From the IMG/VR virus record IMGVR_UViG_3300046787_000408, positions 62,001 to 126,000 of that record: DNA of 64,000 nucleotides; one strand, given 5' to 3'. The position numbers and the translations under genes are program-made. The DNA is from a virus. Position 1 is the stretch's first letter, and each line of letters begins with the position of its first letter. The notes under the pieces are model-generated. The model was not told the DNA's origin. It worked only from the letters and a program-made list of their open reading frames with translations, and made no database searches. Positions 1-6,910 of this stretch are shown in pieces.

Positions 1-968
1 ATCACTTGTGTTCCGTCGTCTTGATCAAGCCTCAGCTGACTGATACCTGGTCTCAACACACCATACATACCTATTATAGCAGGCCACATCACGTTACTGC
101 TAGACACAATGGAAGGAGGCACAAGACTTTGGTTGGTTTGATCCACAATAGTGCGTTCTTGTAGGGCTTGTACTTGATTTCCAATTAACACAATTTTGTA
201 GTTGTAAGGAGTAATCACTTGACGAGTGCCCAGTAACAAGTCACTGTTAGTAATAGCGTTCACAGCATCGCCTTGTGCATCGTAGATGGATGCAATCACA
301 CGCTCAATGACTCCTAGCTTCTTGACTTTGGCAGGACTTGAAATCCAGATAGGCAAATTGAATCGTAAGGTAGCAATGTCAATAGGGTTTTCTGTTCCCA
401 TGGGAATAGTACGACTGCTCCACTGCACACTTTCTAGTTCTACCACACTCAAACTGGTCCAGTCAATGTAGTTGTCAGTGCTTTGTATTTCCAAACTGGG
501 ATTGAACAAGGTTAAAATTTGTTCTAGCAACTGCATTTTTTGATTGGTGTTTGTGGTCCAAATATCCAGATTCAGAGTCAACTTGTAAGGCACAGGCATC
601 AAACGCTCAATGCTGAATGCATTGCCTTGTGTGCGTTCAAATGTGTCTGTGGTTTCATCATATGTGCGTTGGCGTACTGCAATTTTGCTCACGTGATATG
701 GCTCTTGCATTCTGGGACGATCATAGTCCATGGCAGCAACATAAAAAGTCATGAGTGGTGCAGCCGGCAAGCTGTTGGCAGAGTTTTCTTGAATTATGGT
801 TTGAGCATTACGGGTAGCATCGCCATATCGCACAGGTACTCGCAACAGGGCAGCAGCATCTCCTTCTTCTTCGCGACCGTATTCAATTTGAAAATTGCTA
901 AAGATACGAGTAAATTGCAAAAGGAATCTGCGTATTTGAGCATCGTAAAAAAATTGGGACATACTCAT
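1..968 (-). CDS. 15: gp15-like tail sheath stabiliser / tail completion protein (3' end cut by window)
   Basis: The minus-strand frame is open from the start at 968 to the window edge, so the C-terminus is missing. The N-terminus (FFYDAQIRRFLLQFTRIFSN, then IEYG and LLRVPVRYGD) matches the T4 gp15 pattern FFY/YFYxxxxRRYxxxxxxxFSNIQI...IRVPITY. Further on it has the family's 'PVPYKLTLNLDIWTTN' and 'EQILTLFNPSL' blocks. gp15 caps the contractile tail and connects it to the neck. Two starts are possible, 968 (MSMSQ) and 962; 968 overlaps the stop of the upstream endonuclease gene as ATGA, so translational coupling is likely. The order 14-endonuclease-15 fits a T4-like neck/tail cluster. Confidence 0.82.
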   Translation of the reverse strand, partial: MSMSQFFYDAQIRRFLLQFTRIFSNFQIEYGREEEGDAAALLRVPVRYGDATRNAQTIIQENSANSLPAAPLMTFYVAAMDYDRPRMQEPYHVSKIAVRQRTYDETTDTFERTQGNAFSIERLMPVPYKLTLNLDIWTTNTNQKMQLLEQILTLFNPSLEIQSTDNYIDWTSLSVVELESVQWSSRTIPMGTENPIDIATLRFNLPIWISSPAKVKKLGVIERVIASIYDAQGDAVNAITNSDLLLGTRQVITPYNYKIVLIGNQVQALQERTIVDQTNQSLVPPSIVSSSNVMWPAIIGMYGVLRPGISQLRLDQDDGTQV

Positions 969-1525
969 TGTTGTTTCTCCGTGTATACTCTTTTGCCATC
1001 AACTAGTTGCCAAGTTTTTCCTTTGGTCCCACTTCTTTCTAACTGCACTTGCCTTAGGCGTTCTTTTGCACTATTGGGCATATGCCACAATCCTGACACC
1101 CCTTTTCTAGGATGCGTCTTGCCTTTCATTGCGCCACCATCTCGACGAGTCCATGTATCTGTGCCACTGGCACGTCGTCGGGCATGAGCTTGTCTTTGAG
1201 ATTCTTTCATCTTTTCTTTTGATTGATCACTGTGTATCTTGTTGTTTCCGGCTTCTCTGAGATTGTAAACCTCGTTTGTTTTTCTGTATTCATCTAACCA
1301 CTGCTGTTCTTTGTTATTAAGATCGTCCAAGCAATGAGCAGAATCAATCACTTCCCATAGGAATTGGTCAATTCCGTATTTTCTCATACTGTTATAAAGA
1401 TGAGTATTTTTGCCTCCCCGAGCATCAGCCTGATGACTGTACCATCGCATCTTTGGATTTTTTTGTATGGTTTGTCCAATGTAAATCTTGTTGTTTACAA
1501 GGTTGGTTATTTTGTATATGTGCAT
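965..1525 (-). CDS. GIY-YIG homing endonuclease (Seg-like, free-standing)
   Basis: 186 residues. The N-terminus carries the GIY-YIG signature in the variant form KITN..NNKIYIGQT, followed by an Arg-containing helix (MRWYSHQ) and the expected conserved Glu region (NNKEQQWLDEYR). The C-terminal half has basic SDQSKEKMKESQRQ and GKTHPRKG segments that look like NUMOD3-type DNA-binding modules. Free-standing GIY-YIG enzymes of T4 (Seg family) cut a homologous locus in a competing phage and spread themselves. Here the gene sits exactly between gp14 and gp15 and overlaps gp15 by 4 nt, so it has inserted without breaking either. A late promoter core lies 5 nt before its start. Confidence 0.85.
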   Translation of the reverse strand: MHIYKITNLVNNKIYIGQTIQKNPKMRWYSHQADARGGKNTHLYNSMRKYGIDQFLWEVIDSAHCLDDLNNKEQQWLDEYRKTNEVYNLREAGNNKIHSDQSKEKMKESQRQAHARRRASGTDTWTRRDGGAMKGKTHPRKGVSGLWHMPNSAKERLRQVQLERSGTKGKTWQLVDGKRVYTEKQQ

Positions 1526-1530
1526 AAGTT

Positions 1531-1537
1531 TATTTAT
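1531..1537 (-). promoter_or_regulatory. T4-like late promoter core (ATAAATA) before the GIY-YIG gene
   Basis: Read on the minus strand the site is ATAAATA. It ends 5 nt before the ATG at 1525, so a T4-type start site would fall on the start codon itself. Confidence 0.6.
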
Positions 1538-1565
1538 GCGTCATCATAAAAGAATTGCTGCATTG

Positions 1566-2912
1566 TTAGTATCCTGGTGGGCGTGGGTTAGGCGGTAAGT
1601 TGCCACCATCATCGCCGTTGTCTGCTTGGGGGCGCAGTATTTCTGACAAGCTTTGGCGGCTGGGAATATTGCCCATGTCTGTGGTGGGCACTGTGTATGT
1701 ATTGTTTACAAAGCCCGAGCGTAATGTTTTGTTCTCTGGACCATTGTTGAGATTGGTGCGTACACGATCTTCAATCTTGATCCAACGACGACCGTCATAT
1801 CTAAACAGCCTATTGGGCTGATAGTCCAAGCGCAATGCATAATCGCCGCTGACAGGATTGGGCGGAAAACTCACACCTGGGGTTACAGGAAAGGCGTTGG
1901 GAGCCAATCCGTCACCAGTCAAATAGCCCATGGTATAACCGTCAGTTCTAGGAGTAACATTCATGCCACCCTCGGTGCCATCGGCGGTAGCAGTACCTAC
2001 GTCGGTAGTGAGACCATAAGGGTTAGCTGGTTGTCCGTCTAGCAAGGTAGGAGTAATGTAAAACTTAGTAACATCGTAACCGCTTAGTGGTACTTCAATG
2101 TCGGCTTGAGCCAGTATAGCATCATTGATTTCGTTGTCTTTGGTACGTGTACTAAACACATCACTTTGTGTGGGCGGTGTGTACTCAATCCATTTAGAAG
2201 TGTCCGTGATAGGTGTTCCAGCAGGCACATTGGCAATAGCTTGATAGTATACGTTGCCTTGGTTTACAATATCGCCAGCAGGATAAAAGTTTCCTGGATC
2301 CCAAATTTGTTCCATCACAACTGGCTTTTTCAAGATATCTTTGTATTCTTGCGCATTGGTTAGTGGTGTAGCTTTGACTCTCCACAAGTGCGGTAACCAA
2401 GTTTGACTAAAACCTTCGCTAGCAAAACTTGCATCTTGGATCACATAGTATTTGGGCAATGGTAATGGAATTGAACTATCCAAGGGATTGTAATCTTTTA
2501 AGTTGGGAACTTCAAGTACATCACCAGCCATGAGCTTGCGTCCCACAGTGTCAATCATGCGGTTGTAGTGAAACGTAATAAACAGTGTATCATTGTTCAA
2601 AAATAAACCAAACTGACTTAGATCAAAATCAATATCTTGAGAGTTGTATACACCGCGCATGACATAAACATCGGGATCGTAAACACGATCACGGTTTTCC
2701 AACAGCAACAAGTCCTGTATGTTCAGTGGACTTTGGTCATCGTAAATGGGCACAGTAACATCGTTGGTACCTTTGGTCTCGCCTGTGATGGGACCTAGAT
2801 ATTTGTGAGTGTAGATGTCAACGCCGCCAACAGTGTACATTTCGGCAATGGTACGATCCAGAAACTGGTAGTCGCGGGTTCGATTGGGGCGGTATAAGCT
2901 AAGTCTTGGCAT
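1566..2912 (-). CDS. 14: gp14-like neck protein
   Basis: 448 residues from MPRLSLYRP at 2912. The open frame continues upstream to 3185, but that part would overlap the divergent gene and its promoter, and a late promoter lies just before 2912, so 2912 was chosen. Residues around 20-40 read EMYTVGGVDIYTHKYLGP, resembling the ESIKMRGVECHYVPREY region of T4 gp14. A later block (FGLFLNNDTLFITF then GDVLEVPNLKDY) resembles gp14's FGMQVQDEVTLSI...GDLIYFPMDN. It is much longer than T4 gp14 (256 aa); the extra C-terminal part is Pro/Gly/Asn rich. The assignment rests on these motifs and on its place next to gp13 and gp15. Confidence 0.6.
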   Translation of the reverse strand: MPRLSLYRPNRTRDYQFLDRTIAEMYTVGGVDIYTHKYLGPITGETKGTNDVTVPIYDDQSPLNIQDLLLLENRDRVYDPDVYVMRGVYNSQDIDFDLSQFGLFLNNDTLFITFHYNRMIDTVGRKLMAGDVLEVPNLKDYNPLDSSIPLPLPKYYVIQDASFASEGFSQTWLPHLWRVKATPLTNAQEYKDILKKPVVMEQIWDPGNFYPAGDIVNQGNVYYQAIANVPAGTPITDTSKWIEYTPPTQSDVFSTRTKDNEINDAILAQADIEVPLSGYDVTKFYITPTLLDGQPANPYGLTTDVGTATADGTEGGMNVTPRTDGYTMGYLTGDGLAPNAFPVTPGVSFPPNPVSGDYALRLDYQPNRLFRYDGRRWIKIEDRVRTNLNNGPENKTLRSGFVNNTYTVPTTDMGNIPSRQSLSEILRPQADNGDDGGNLPPNPRPPGY

Positions 2913-2920
2913 AGTAATAC

Positions 2921-2927
2921 TATTTAT
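2921..2927 (-). promoter_or_regulatory. T4-like late promoter core before gp14
   Basis: Minus-strand ATAAATA, ending 8 nt before the chosen gp14 start at 2912. It lies back to back with the early promoter at 2935-2963 that serves the plus-strand gene. Confidence 0.55.
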
Positions 2928-2934
2928 GTACTGG

Positions 2935-2963
2935 TTGACCATAATTCTTAGACCTGCTATAAT
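2935..2963 (+). promoter_or_regulatory. Early sigma70-type promoter (TTGACC-N17-TATAAT)
   Basis: TTGACC at 2935-2940 and TATAAT at 2958-2963, spacing exactly 17, with TGC in front of the -10 (extended -10). Same layout as five copies at 38.6-39.5 kb and one at 61.8 kb. It drives the gene at 2988. Confidence 0.75.
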
Positions 2964-2987
2964 TACAACAATGCAACAAGGAGTCCT

Positions 2988-4127
2988 ATGAAAGTAGCTA
3001 CCAAACCCGTAAAACCGCTGAACCCCCGCAGTTCGGATACCAATGTAATGGGTCCAGAACCCACTTGGCGTGTGCAACCAGAACTCAATCGCATCAGTGC
3101 GCTGAGTCGTGCATTCTCTTGGTACAACTACTTTTACGGCAAAAAAGATGCTCGAGACATGGTTGTAAGTTATCTTGAAGCCCATGACCGCAAAGCAGAT
3201 GTGCGCACCCTTCGTTCAGTTCCAGATTCAGCTATTCGATTGACCACAGCTTGGTTGTGTCGCATGACCCTGGTAGGTCTAGAACTTACAGAACAAGAGC
3301 AAGTCAAGCTGGATAATTTGTTAAAGGAAATGTTAACAGCCAAACAGGTTGAAACAGATACTGCTGAAGCGTCTGTGCCTGAAGTGCCACGCATTACCAT
3401 TCAAGATCGTCTACGTGAAAAGGTCAGCGAGTGTGCTGGCGAACTAGACGGATTGTTTGATGATTTTGTGGCCAGCGGTGCCAAAATGTCAGCAGACTAC
3501 AAACCAATCATGACCATTCGTGGCATGAATGTGGCTCCACAAATGGTTAGTATGATTTCAGACATTTGGAAACGCAAGCAAGCTGAATTTGAACTAGCAA
3601 TAGGTGGCAAAGATCCGCAACTGGTTGAAGCGTATTCGCATCTGACCAAAATCCAAATGCGGAATGTGCTTAAATTCTGTGAAGCTGTGGTCAACGATTG
3701 TGGTGCGTATGTACAAATCAAGAAAGTTGAGCGCAAGCCACGTGCAGTTAAGGCAGTAAGTCCAGAAAAACGTGCGGCAAAGTTCAAGCATATTACAGAG
3801 TTTGCTGAACTCAAACTCAAAGGATTGCCGGCTGCTAGCTTGGTAGACAAAGCTGAAGCTTGGTTGTATGATACCAAAAAGCGCAAATTGATTCACCTGG
3901 TTGCAGACTCGCATACTCAGTCATTTACAATCAAGAGCAACAGCATAATTGGATTCAGCACTGTGGAAAGCCAGCAAAAAACTGTGCGCAAACCAGCTGA
4001 TGTTCTCAAAGCACTAGGTGCCGCAGGCAAGCCGGCTGCTAGAAAGATCTACAAGGATCTAACCACTACTGAAACACCGTTTAACGGTCGTGGTACTGAG
4101 AACTTGATTGTTATCAAAAGCTGGTAA
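2988..4127 (+). CDS. Conserved hypothetical phage protein, early promoter
   Basis: 379 residues, not recognised. It is Lys/Ala rich, mostly helical in appearance, with a basic N-terminal tail (MKVATKPVKPLNPRS) and a C-terminal half from about residue 230 (KKVERKPRAVKAV onward) that is also basic and includes a probable small beta-rich part (IHLVADSHTQSFTIKSNSI). No catalytic motif is visible. An aaggag ribosome binding site lies before the ATG. Having a strong early promoter while surrounded by late structural genes suggests a nucleic-acid-binding or host-takeover role, but this is inference only. Confidence 0.8.
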   Translation: MKVATKPVKPLNPRSSDTNVMGPEPTWRVQPELNRISALSRAFSWYNYFYGKKDARDMVVSYLEAHDRKADVRTLRSVPDSAIRLTTAWLCRMTLVGLELTEQEQVKLDNLLKEMLTAKQVETDTAEASVPEVPRITIQDRLREKVSECAGELDGLFDDFVASGAKMSADYKPIMTIRGMNVAPQMVSMISDIWKRKQAEFELAIGGKDPQLVEAYSHLTKIQMRNVLKFCEAVVNDCGAYVQIKKVERKPRAVKAVSPEKRAAKFKHITEFAELKLKGLPAASLVDKAEAWLYDTKKRKLIHLVADSHTQSFTIKSNSIIGFSTVESQQKTVRKPADVLKALGAAGKPAARKIYKDLTTTETPFNGRGTENLIVIKSW

Positions 4128-4130
4128 ATA
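4125..4130 (+). promoter_or_regulatory. Late promoter core TAAATA before gp13
   Basis: TAAATA overlaps the stop codon of the preceding gene and lies 18 nt before the gp13 ATG. Confidence 0.45.
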
Positions 4131-4132
4131 AC

Positions 4133-4147
4133 AGGGACGGAGTCCCT
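4133..4147 (+). promoter_or_regulatory. Small hairpin over the gp13 ribosome binding site
   Basis: AGGGAC-GGA-GTCCCT forms a perfect 6-bp stem with a 3-nt loop; the GGAG that should act as Shine-Dalgarno spans the loop and the edge of the stem, and the ATG follows 1 nt after the hairpin. It could hide the site until opened, or simply present it in a loop. Confidence 0.4.
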
Positions 4148-4148
4148 A

Positions 4149-4919
4149 ATGGCAGAACAGCAACAATCCTCGCTTGACACACTCAAGCAAAACTTGATAG
4201 AGTATGTGAAACTCCAGCTCGGTGATCAAATTATTGACATTGAGCTGGACCCTTCTCATTATGAAGCAGCATACCAAAAGACCATTGGCACATATAGACA
4301 ACGTGCCAGCAATGCCTATGAAGAAAGTTACAGCTTCATGGAGCTGGTCAAGGACGTAAACATCTACACCTTGCCGCAAGAAATTGTGAGTGTGCGCCAG
4401 ATCTTTCGTAGAACATTTGGTGATTCAACTGGCCCGTTTGCATCAAACTTTGATCCGTTTGCACAAGCATCTCTCAATGTGTATCTCATGAACTTTAACG
4501 TGGCTGGCGGCTTAGCCACTTATGACTTTTACAGCCAGTATGTTGAGCTAGCGGCACGTATGTTTGGCGGCTACATGAACTACACATTCAACCCTGTGAC
4601 CAAAAAACTGCAACTGATCCGTGATCCAAAAGGCACTGGCGAAAATGTGTTGTTGTGGAGCTACAACCTCAAACCTGAATTCAATCTGTTGAGTGACTAC
4701 CAAATTCAACAGTGGATCAAGGACTACATGGTGGCCAACTGTAAAATGATTGTGGGCGAAGCTCGTGAAAAGTTTGGCTCTATTGCTGGCCCACAAGGCG
4801 GTGGAACCTTGAACGGCACTGCTATGAAAGCTGAAGCACAGGCCCAAATGGATGCCAAAATTGAAGAGCTCAAAAACTACGTGGATGCAAGTCAGCCGTT
4901 AACCTGGGTAATTGGTTAA
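4149..4919 (+). CDS. 13: gp13-like neck protein
   Basis: 256 residues. The N-terminus (LKQNLIEYVKLQLGDQIIDIELDPSHYEAA) follows T4 gp13's [25 protein letters not shown]. The middle has the family's aromatic/Gly region (YSQYVELAARMFGG), the 'YNFNP..KKLQLI' type strand and the C-terminal pattern ...EAQAQMDAKIEELKN...PLTWVIG, parallel to gp13's ...[25 protein letters not shown]. gp13 and gp14 form the neck that seals the DNA-filled head and receives the tail. It is transcribed divergently from gp14 here, unlike T4 where they are adjacent and colinear. Confidence 0.82.
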   Translation: MAEQQQSSLDTLKQNLIEYVKLQLGDQIIDIELDPSHYEAAYQKTIGTYRQRASNAYEESYSFMELVKDVNIYTLPQEIVSVRQIFRRTFGDSTGPFASNFDPFAQASLNVYLMNFNVAGGLATYDFYSQYVELAARMFGGYMNYTFNPVTKKLQLIRDPKGTGENVLLWSYNLKPEFNLLSDYQIQQWIKDYMVANCKMIVGEAREKFGSIAGPQGGGTLNGTAMKAEAQAQMDAKIEELKNYVDASQPLTWVIG

Positions 4920-4949
4920 GCAACGATAGACTTTGTTTGATAGTTCTGT

Positions 4950-4955
4950 TATACT
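4950..4955 (+). promoter_or_regulatory. Extended -10 (TGTTATACT) before the exonuclease gene
   Basis: TATACT preceded by TGT, 6 nt before the ATG at 4962. The -35 region (4927-4932, tagact) is poor. A probable early or middle promoter. Confidence 0.4.
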
Positions 4956-4961
4956 TGCAGT

Positions 4962-5486
4962 ATGGCAGACTTAATGATCGATCTTGAAGGGCTAGCAACT
5001 GGCCCAGATACATGCATACTCACTATTGCGGCCCAGAGCTTTGACCCTTTTGGGCAAGGCTATTCTGGCAAGTCTTACTATGCTAGGGTAACGCTGGAAA
5101 GCCAACCAGATCGGGCAATTGATCAAGGCACGATTGAATGGTGGGCTACCCAACCGGCGCATGCACGGGAAGAAGCCTTCAACGAAGAAGGCCGTATACC
5201 ACTAGATCAAGCACTGGATGAACTCGGCAAACTGATTTGGCACTCCGGACGCATCTGGGCACAAGGCCCTACATATGACATGAACATTCTAGAGCATGCT
5301 TACAAAAGCTACAACAAATCATTGCCCTGGAAATACTTTCAAGTATGCGACAGTCGAACACTGTTTAGATTATGGCCTGATCAACCTATTCCTCCTACCA
5401 GTCACCATGCGCTAGAAGACTGCCGCAGACAAATCGGAATGCTGCAACGCACACTTCGGCACCTAAACATTAAGGAACTAAAATGA
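4962..5486 (+). CDS. dexA: DexA-like 3'-5' exonuclease (DEDDh family)
   Basis: 174 residues with the DEDDh exonuclease motifs in order: MIDLEGL near residue 6 (the D-x-E pair), GPTYDMNIL near 107, and the C-terminal SHHALEDCRRQ that supplies the catalytic His and last Asp. RNase T/T4 DexA-type enzymes remove nucleotides from DNA or RNA 3' ends with two metal ions. T4 DexA is 227 aa, so this is a compact form. It overlaps the next gene by 4 nt, forming a nucleotide-metabolism operon of three genes. Confidence 0.75.
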   Translation: MADLMIDLEGLATGPDTCILTIAAQSFDPFGQGYSGKSYYARVTLESQPDRAIDQGTIEWWATQPAHAREEAFNEEGRIPLDQALDELGKLIWHSGRIWAQGPTYDMNILEHAYKSYNKSLPWKYFQVCDSRTLFRLWPDQPIPPTSHHALEDCRRQIGMLQRTLRHLNIKELK

Positions 5487-5977
5487 ACATTTATCTCGAC
5501 ATGGATGATGTAGTAGCTGACTGGCTAGCACATGCCCAGAACTTTTTGAAACTGCGCTGGGATCACAACAGCGGTGAACGTGTTTCCCAAGAGGAATGGA
5601 ATCGCCTCAAGTCAGACACCCACTTTTATCGCAGTTTGCCCCTTAAATCGGGCGCAATTGAGCTGGTTAACTACTGTCGTGATCTCACACAAAAAACTGG
5701 TGGACACTTGAGATTTTTAACAGCATTACCACATGATTACAGTATGCCTTTTGCTGCTAGCGATAAAGTGTTTTGGGCGCAAGAACACTTTCGTGATATT
5801 CCTGTTACCCTAGGCCCGTTTAGCCATGACAAATGGCGTCACTGCAAGCATCCAACTGATATTCTTATTGATGATCGTCACAGCAACTGTAGCGAATGGA
5901 TTGCAGCAGGCGGGCAAGCGCATGTGTACCGTGATTGGCCTACTTGCAAGACTTGGTTTGAGGAAACAATTGTATGA
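5483..5977 (+). CDS. 5'(3')-deoxyribonucleotidase-like HAD phosphatase
   Basis: 164 residues. The first line is the HAD catalytic motif DMDDVVADW (residues 6-14; first Asp the nucleophile). Motif II is the LTALP strand near residue 78, the motif III Lys lies in the HDKW region, and motif IV is ILIDDRHSNC near 130. This is the NT5C family layout (about 170-200 aa). It would dephosphorylate deoxynucleoside monophosphates. Start and end both overlap neighbours by 4 nt (ATGA), so the three genes are coupled. Confidence 0.75.
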   Translation: MNIYLDMDDVVADWLAHAQNFLKLRWDHNSGERVSQEEWNRLKSDTHFYRSLPLKSGAIELVNYCRDLTQKTGGHLRFLTALPHDYSMPFAASDKVFWAQEHFRDIPVTLGPFSHDKWRHCKHPTDILIDDRHSNCSEWIAAGGQAHVYRDWPTCKTWFEETIV

Positions 5978-6555
5978 ACAAAACGAACAAAATACCTAAA
6001 CTCTTGATTATTGGTAACGCACGCCACGGCAAAGATACAGTGTGTGATATCCTGCGTGAAGAATTTGGCTACAACTTTAGATCCAGTTCAGACTTTTGTG
6101 CTGAAAAGTTTATCTATGCTGAACTAGCACCCAAGTACGGTTACACCACTTACGAGCAGTGTTTTGAAGATAGACACAATCACAGAGCAGAGTGGTACAA
6201 CATGATTCACGAATATTGCCGTGATGATTATGCTCGACTGGGCCGAGAAATTTTTGCTGAAAACGAAATCTACTGTGGTTTGCGAAACAAGGCAGAATTT
6301 CATGCCATGAAGAATACCAACGTGTTTGATTATGCTATCTGGGTAGATCGTAGCGATCACTTGCCGCAAGAAGACAAATCAAGCATGAGCTTGGAGATCT
6401 GGATGGCTGACTATGTGATTGACAATAACGGTACGTTGAGTGATCTCAAACGCAACACTCGTGAACTGGTTAGCCGTCTGGTTGCAGATCACCAGGACGC
6501 CATACTGAATCAGATTTCAATAAATCGACTTCGCAGTTACGGCACACTGTTTTGA
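5974..6555 (+). CDS. Deoxynucleoside monophosphate kinase-like P-loop protein
   Basis: 193 residues. P-loop GNARHGKDT near residues 13-21 resembles the GxxxxGKDT loop of T4 gp1 dNMP kinase and related phage kinases. Towards the end ADYVIDNNGTLSDL parallels gp1's DLVITNDGSLEEL. It probably phosphorylates dNMPs to dNDPs to supply replication, downstream of host DNA breakdown. Its 3' end overlaps the convergent small gene by 86 nt, which is unusual. The exact nucleotide substrate cannot be read from the sequence. Confidence 0.65.
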   Translation: MNKTNKIPKLLIIGNARHGKDTVCDILREEFGYNFRSSSDFCAEKFIYAELAPKYGYTTYEQCFEDRHNHRAEWYNMIHEYCRDDYARLGREIFAENEIYCGLRNKAEFHAMKNTNVFDYAIWVDRSDHLPQEDKSSMSLEIWMADYVIDNNGTLSDLKRNTRELVSRLVADHQDAILNQISINRLRSYGTLF

Positions 6556-6844
6556 GATTTTTTGTGTCGCAGTTGGCAAGATTCCCGTCCACATGATACA
6601 CTAGAGTTTGGGCGGAGTATCGTGCCTTGAATCCGCAACGATCACACTGCATTTTTTTCTTGTACCCAGCTGACTCCCAGCTGGGTTTTCTTGCTTTTAT
6701 GCCACGCCCTTTGCGATTACATGAGTCGCATCTAGCACGATAGTGTGGCACGCCGTCTTTGTGATAGTTTACAGCACAAGGGCGTTGATTACAAGCAGGG
6801 CATAAAGGTCTTTTCACAGGATATTTATGGCGGACCTTTGGCAA
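6470..6844 (-). CDS. Small zinc-ribbon / HNH-like protein
   Basis: 124 residues with four Cys pairs: CPAC, CDSC, CDRC and CRNC. The last part (YHVDGNLANCDTKNLKTVC) has the spacing of an HNH nuclease (H...DGN...N..N L...C..C), but the final His is replaced by Glu, so activity is uncertain. Similar small proteins are common in aquatic T4-like phages as far as I recall. The start at 6844 is TTG; GTG at 6817 is the alternative. A TAAATA lies between the two, so a late transcript could begin at about 6817. It runs tail to tail with the dNMP kinase-like gene and overlaps it. Confidence 0.65.
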   Translation of the reverse strand: MPKVRHKYPVKRPLCPACNQRPCAVNYHKDGVPHYRARCDSCNRKGRGIKARKPSWESAGYKKKMQCDRCGFKARYSAQTLVYHVDGNLANCDTKNLKTVCRNCEVDLLKSDSVWRPGDLQPDG

Positions 6845-6868
6845 AGGGCACCGTAACAGCCCTTTTTT
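6843..6868 (+). terminator. Rho-independent terminator
   Basis: Stem AAAGGGC / GCCCTTT with a 9-nt loop followed by a T run. It would stop plus-strand transcription arriving from the nucleotide-metabolism operon before the sheath gene's own promoter. Confidence 0.65.
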
Positions 6869-6879
6869 AGTGGCGATCC

Positions 6880-6886
6880 ATAAATA
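6880..6886 (+). promoter_or_regulatory. Late promoter core before the sheath gene
   Basis: ATAAATA, 24 nt before the ATG at 6911, with an aaaagga ribosome binding site in between. This is the T4 arrangement for a highly expressed late gene. Confidence 0.7.
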
Positions 6887-6910
6887 TTAGAACTTGAAAA
6901 GGAATCGACC

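Noticed and set aside
540-1187. 215-codon plus-strand open frame over gp15 and the endonuclease
   Set aside because: It runs antisense to two genes with clear family motifs, and its Cys/Ser-rich translation resembles nothing.
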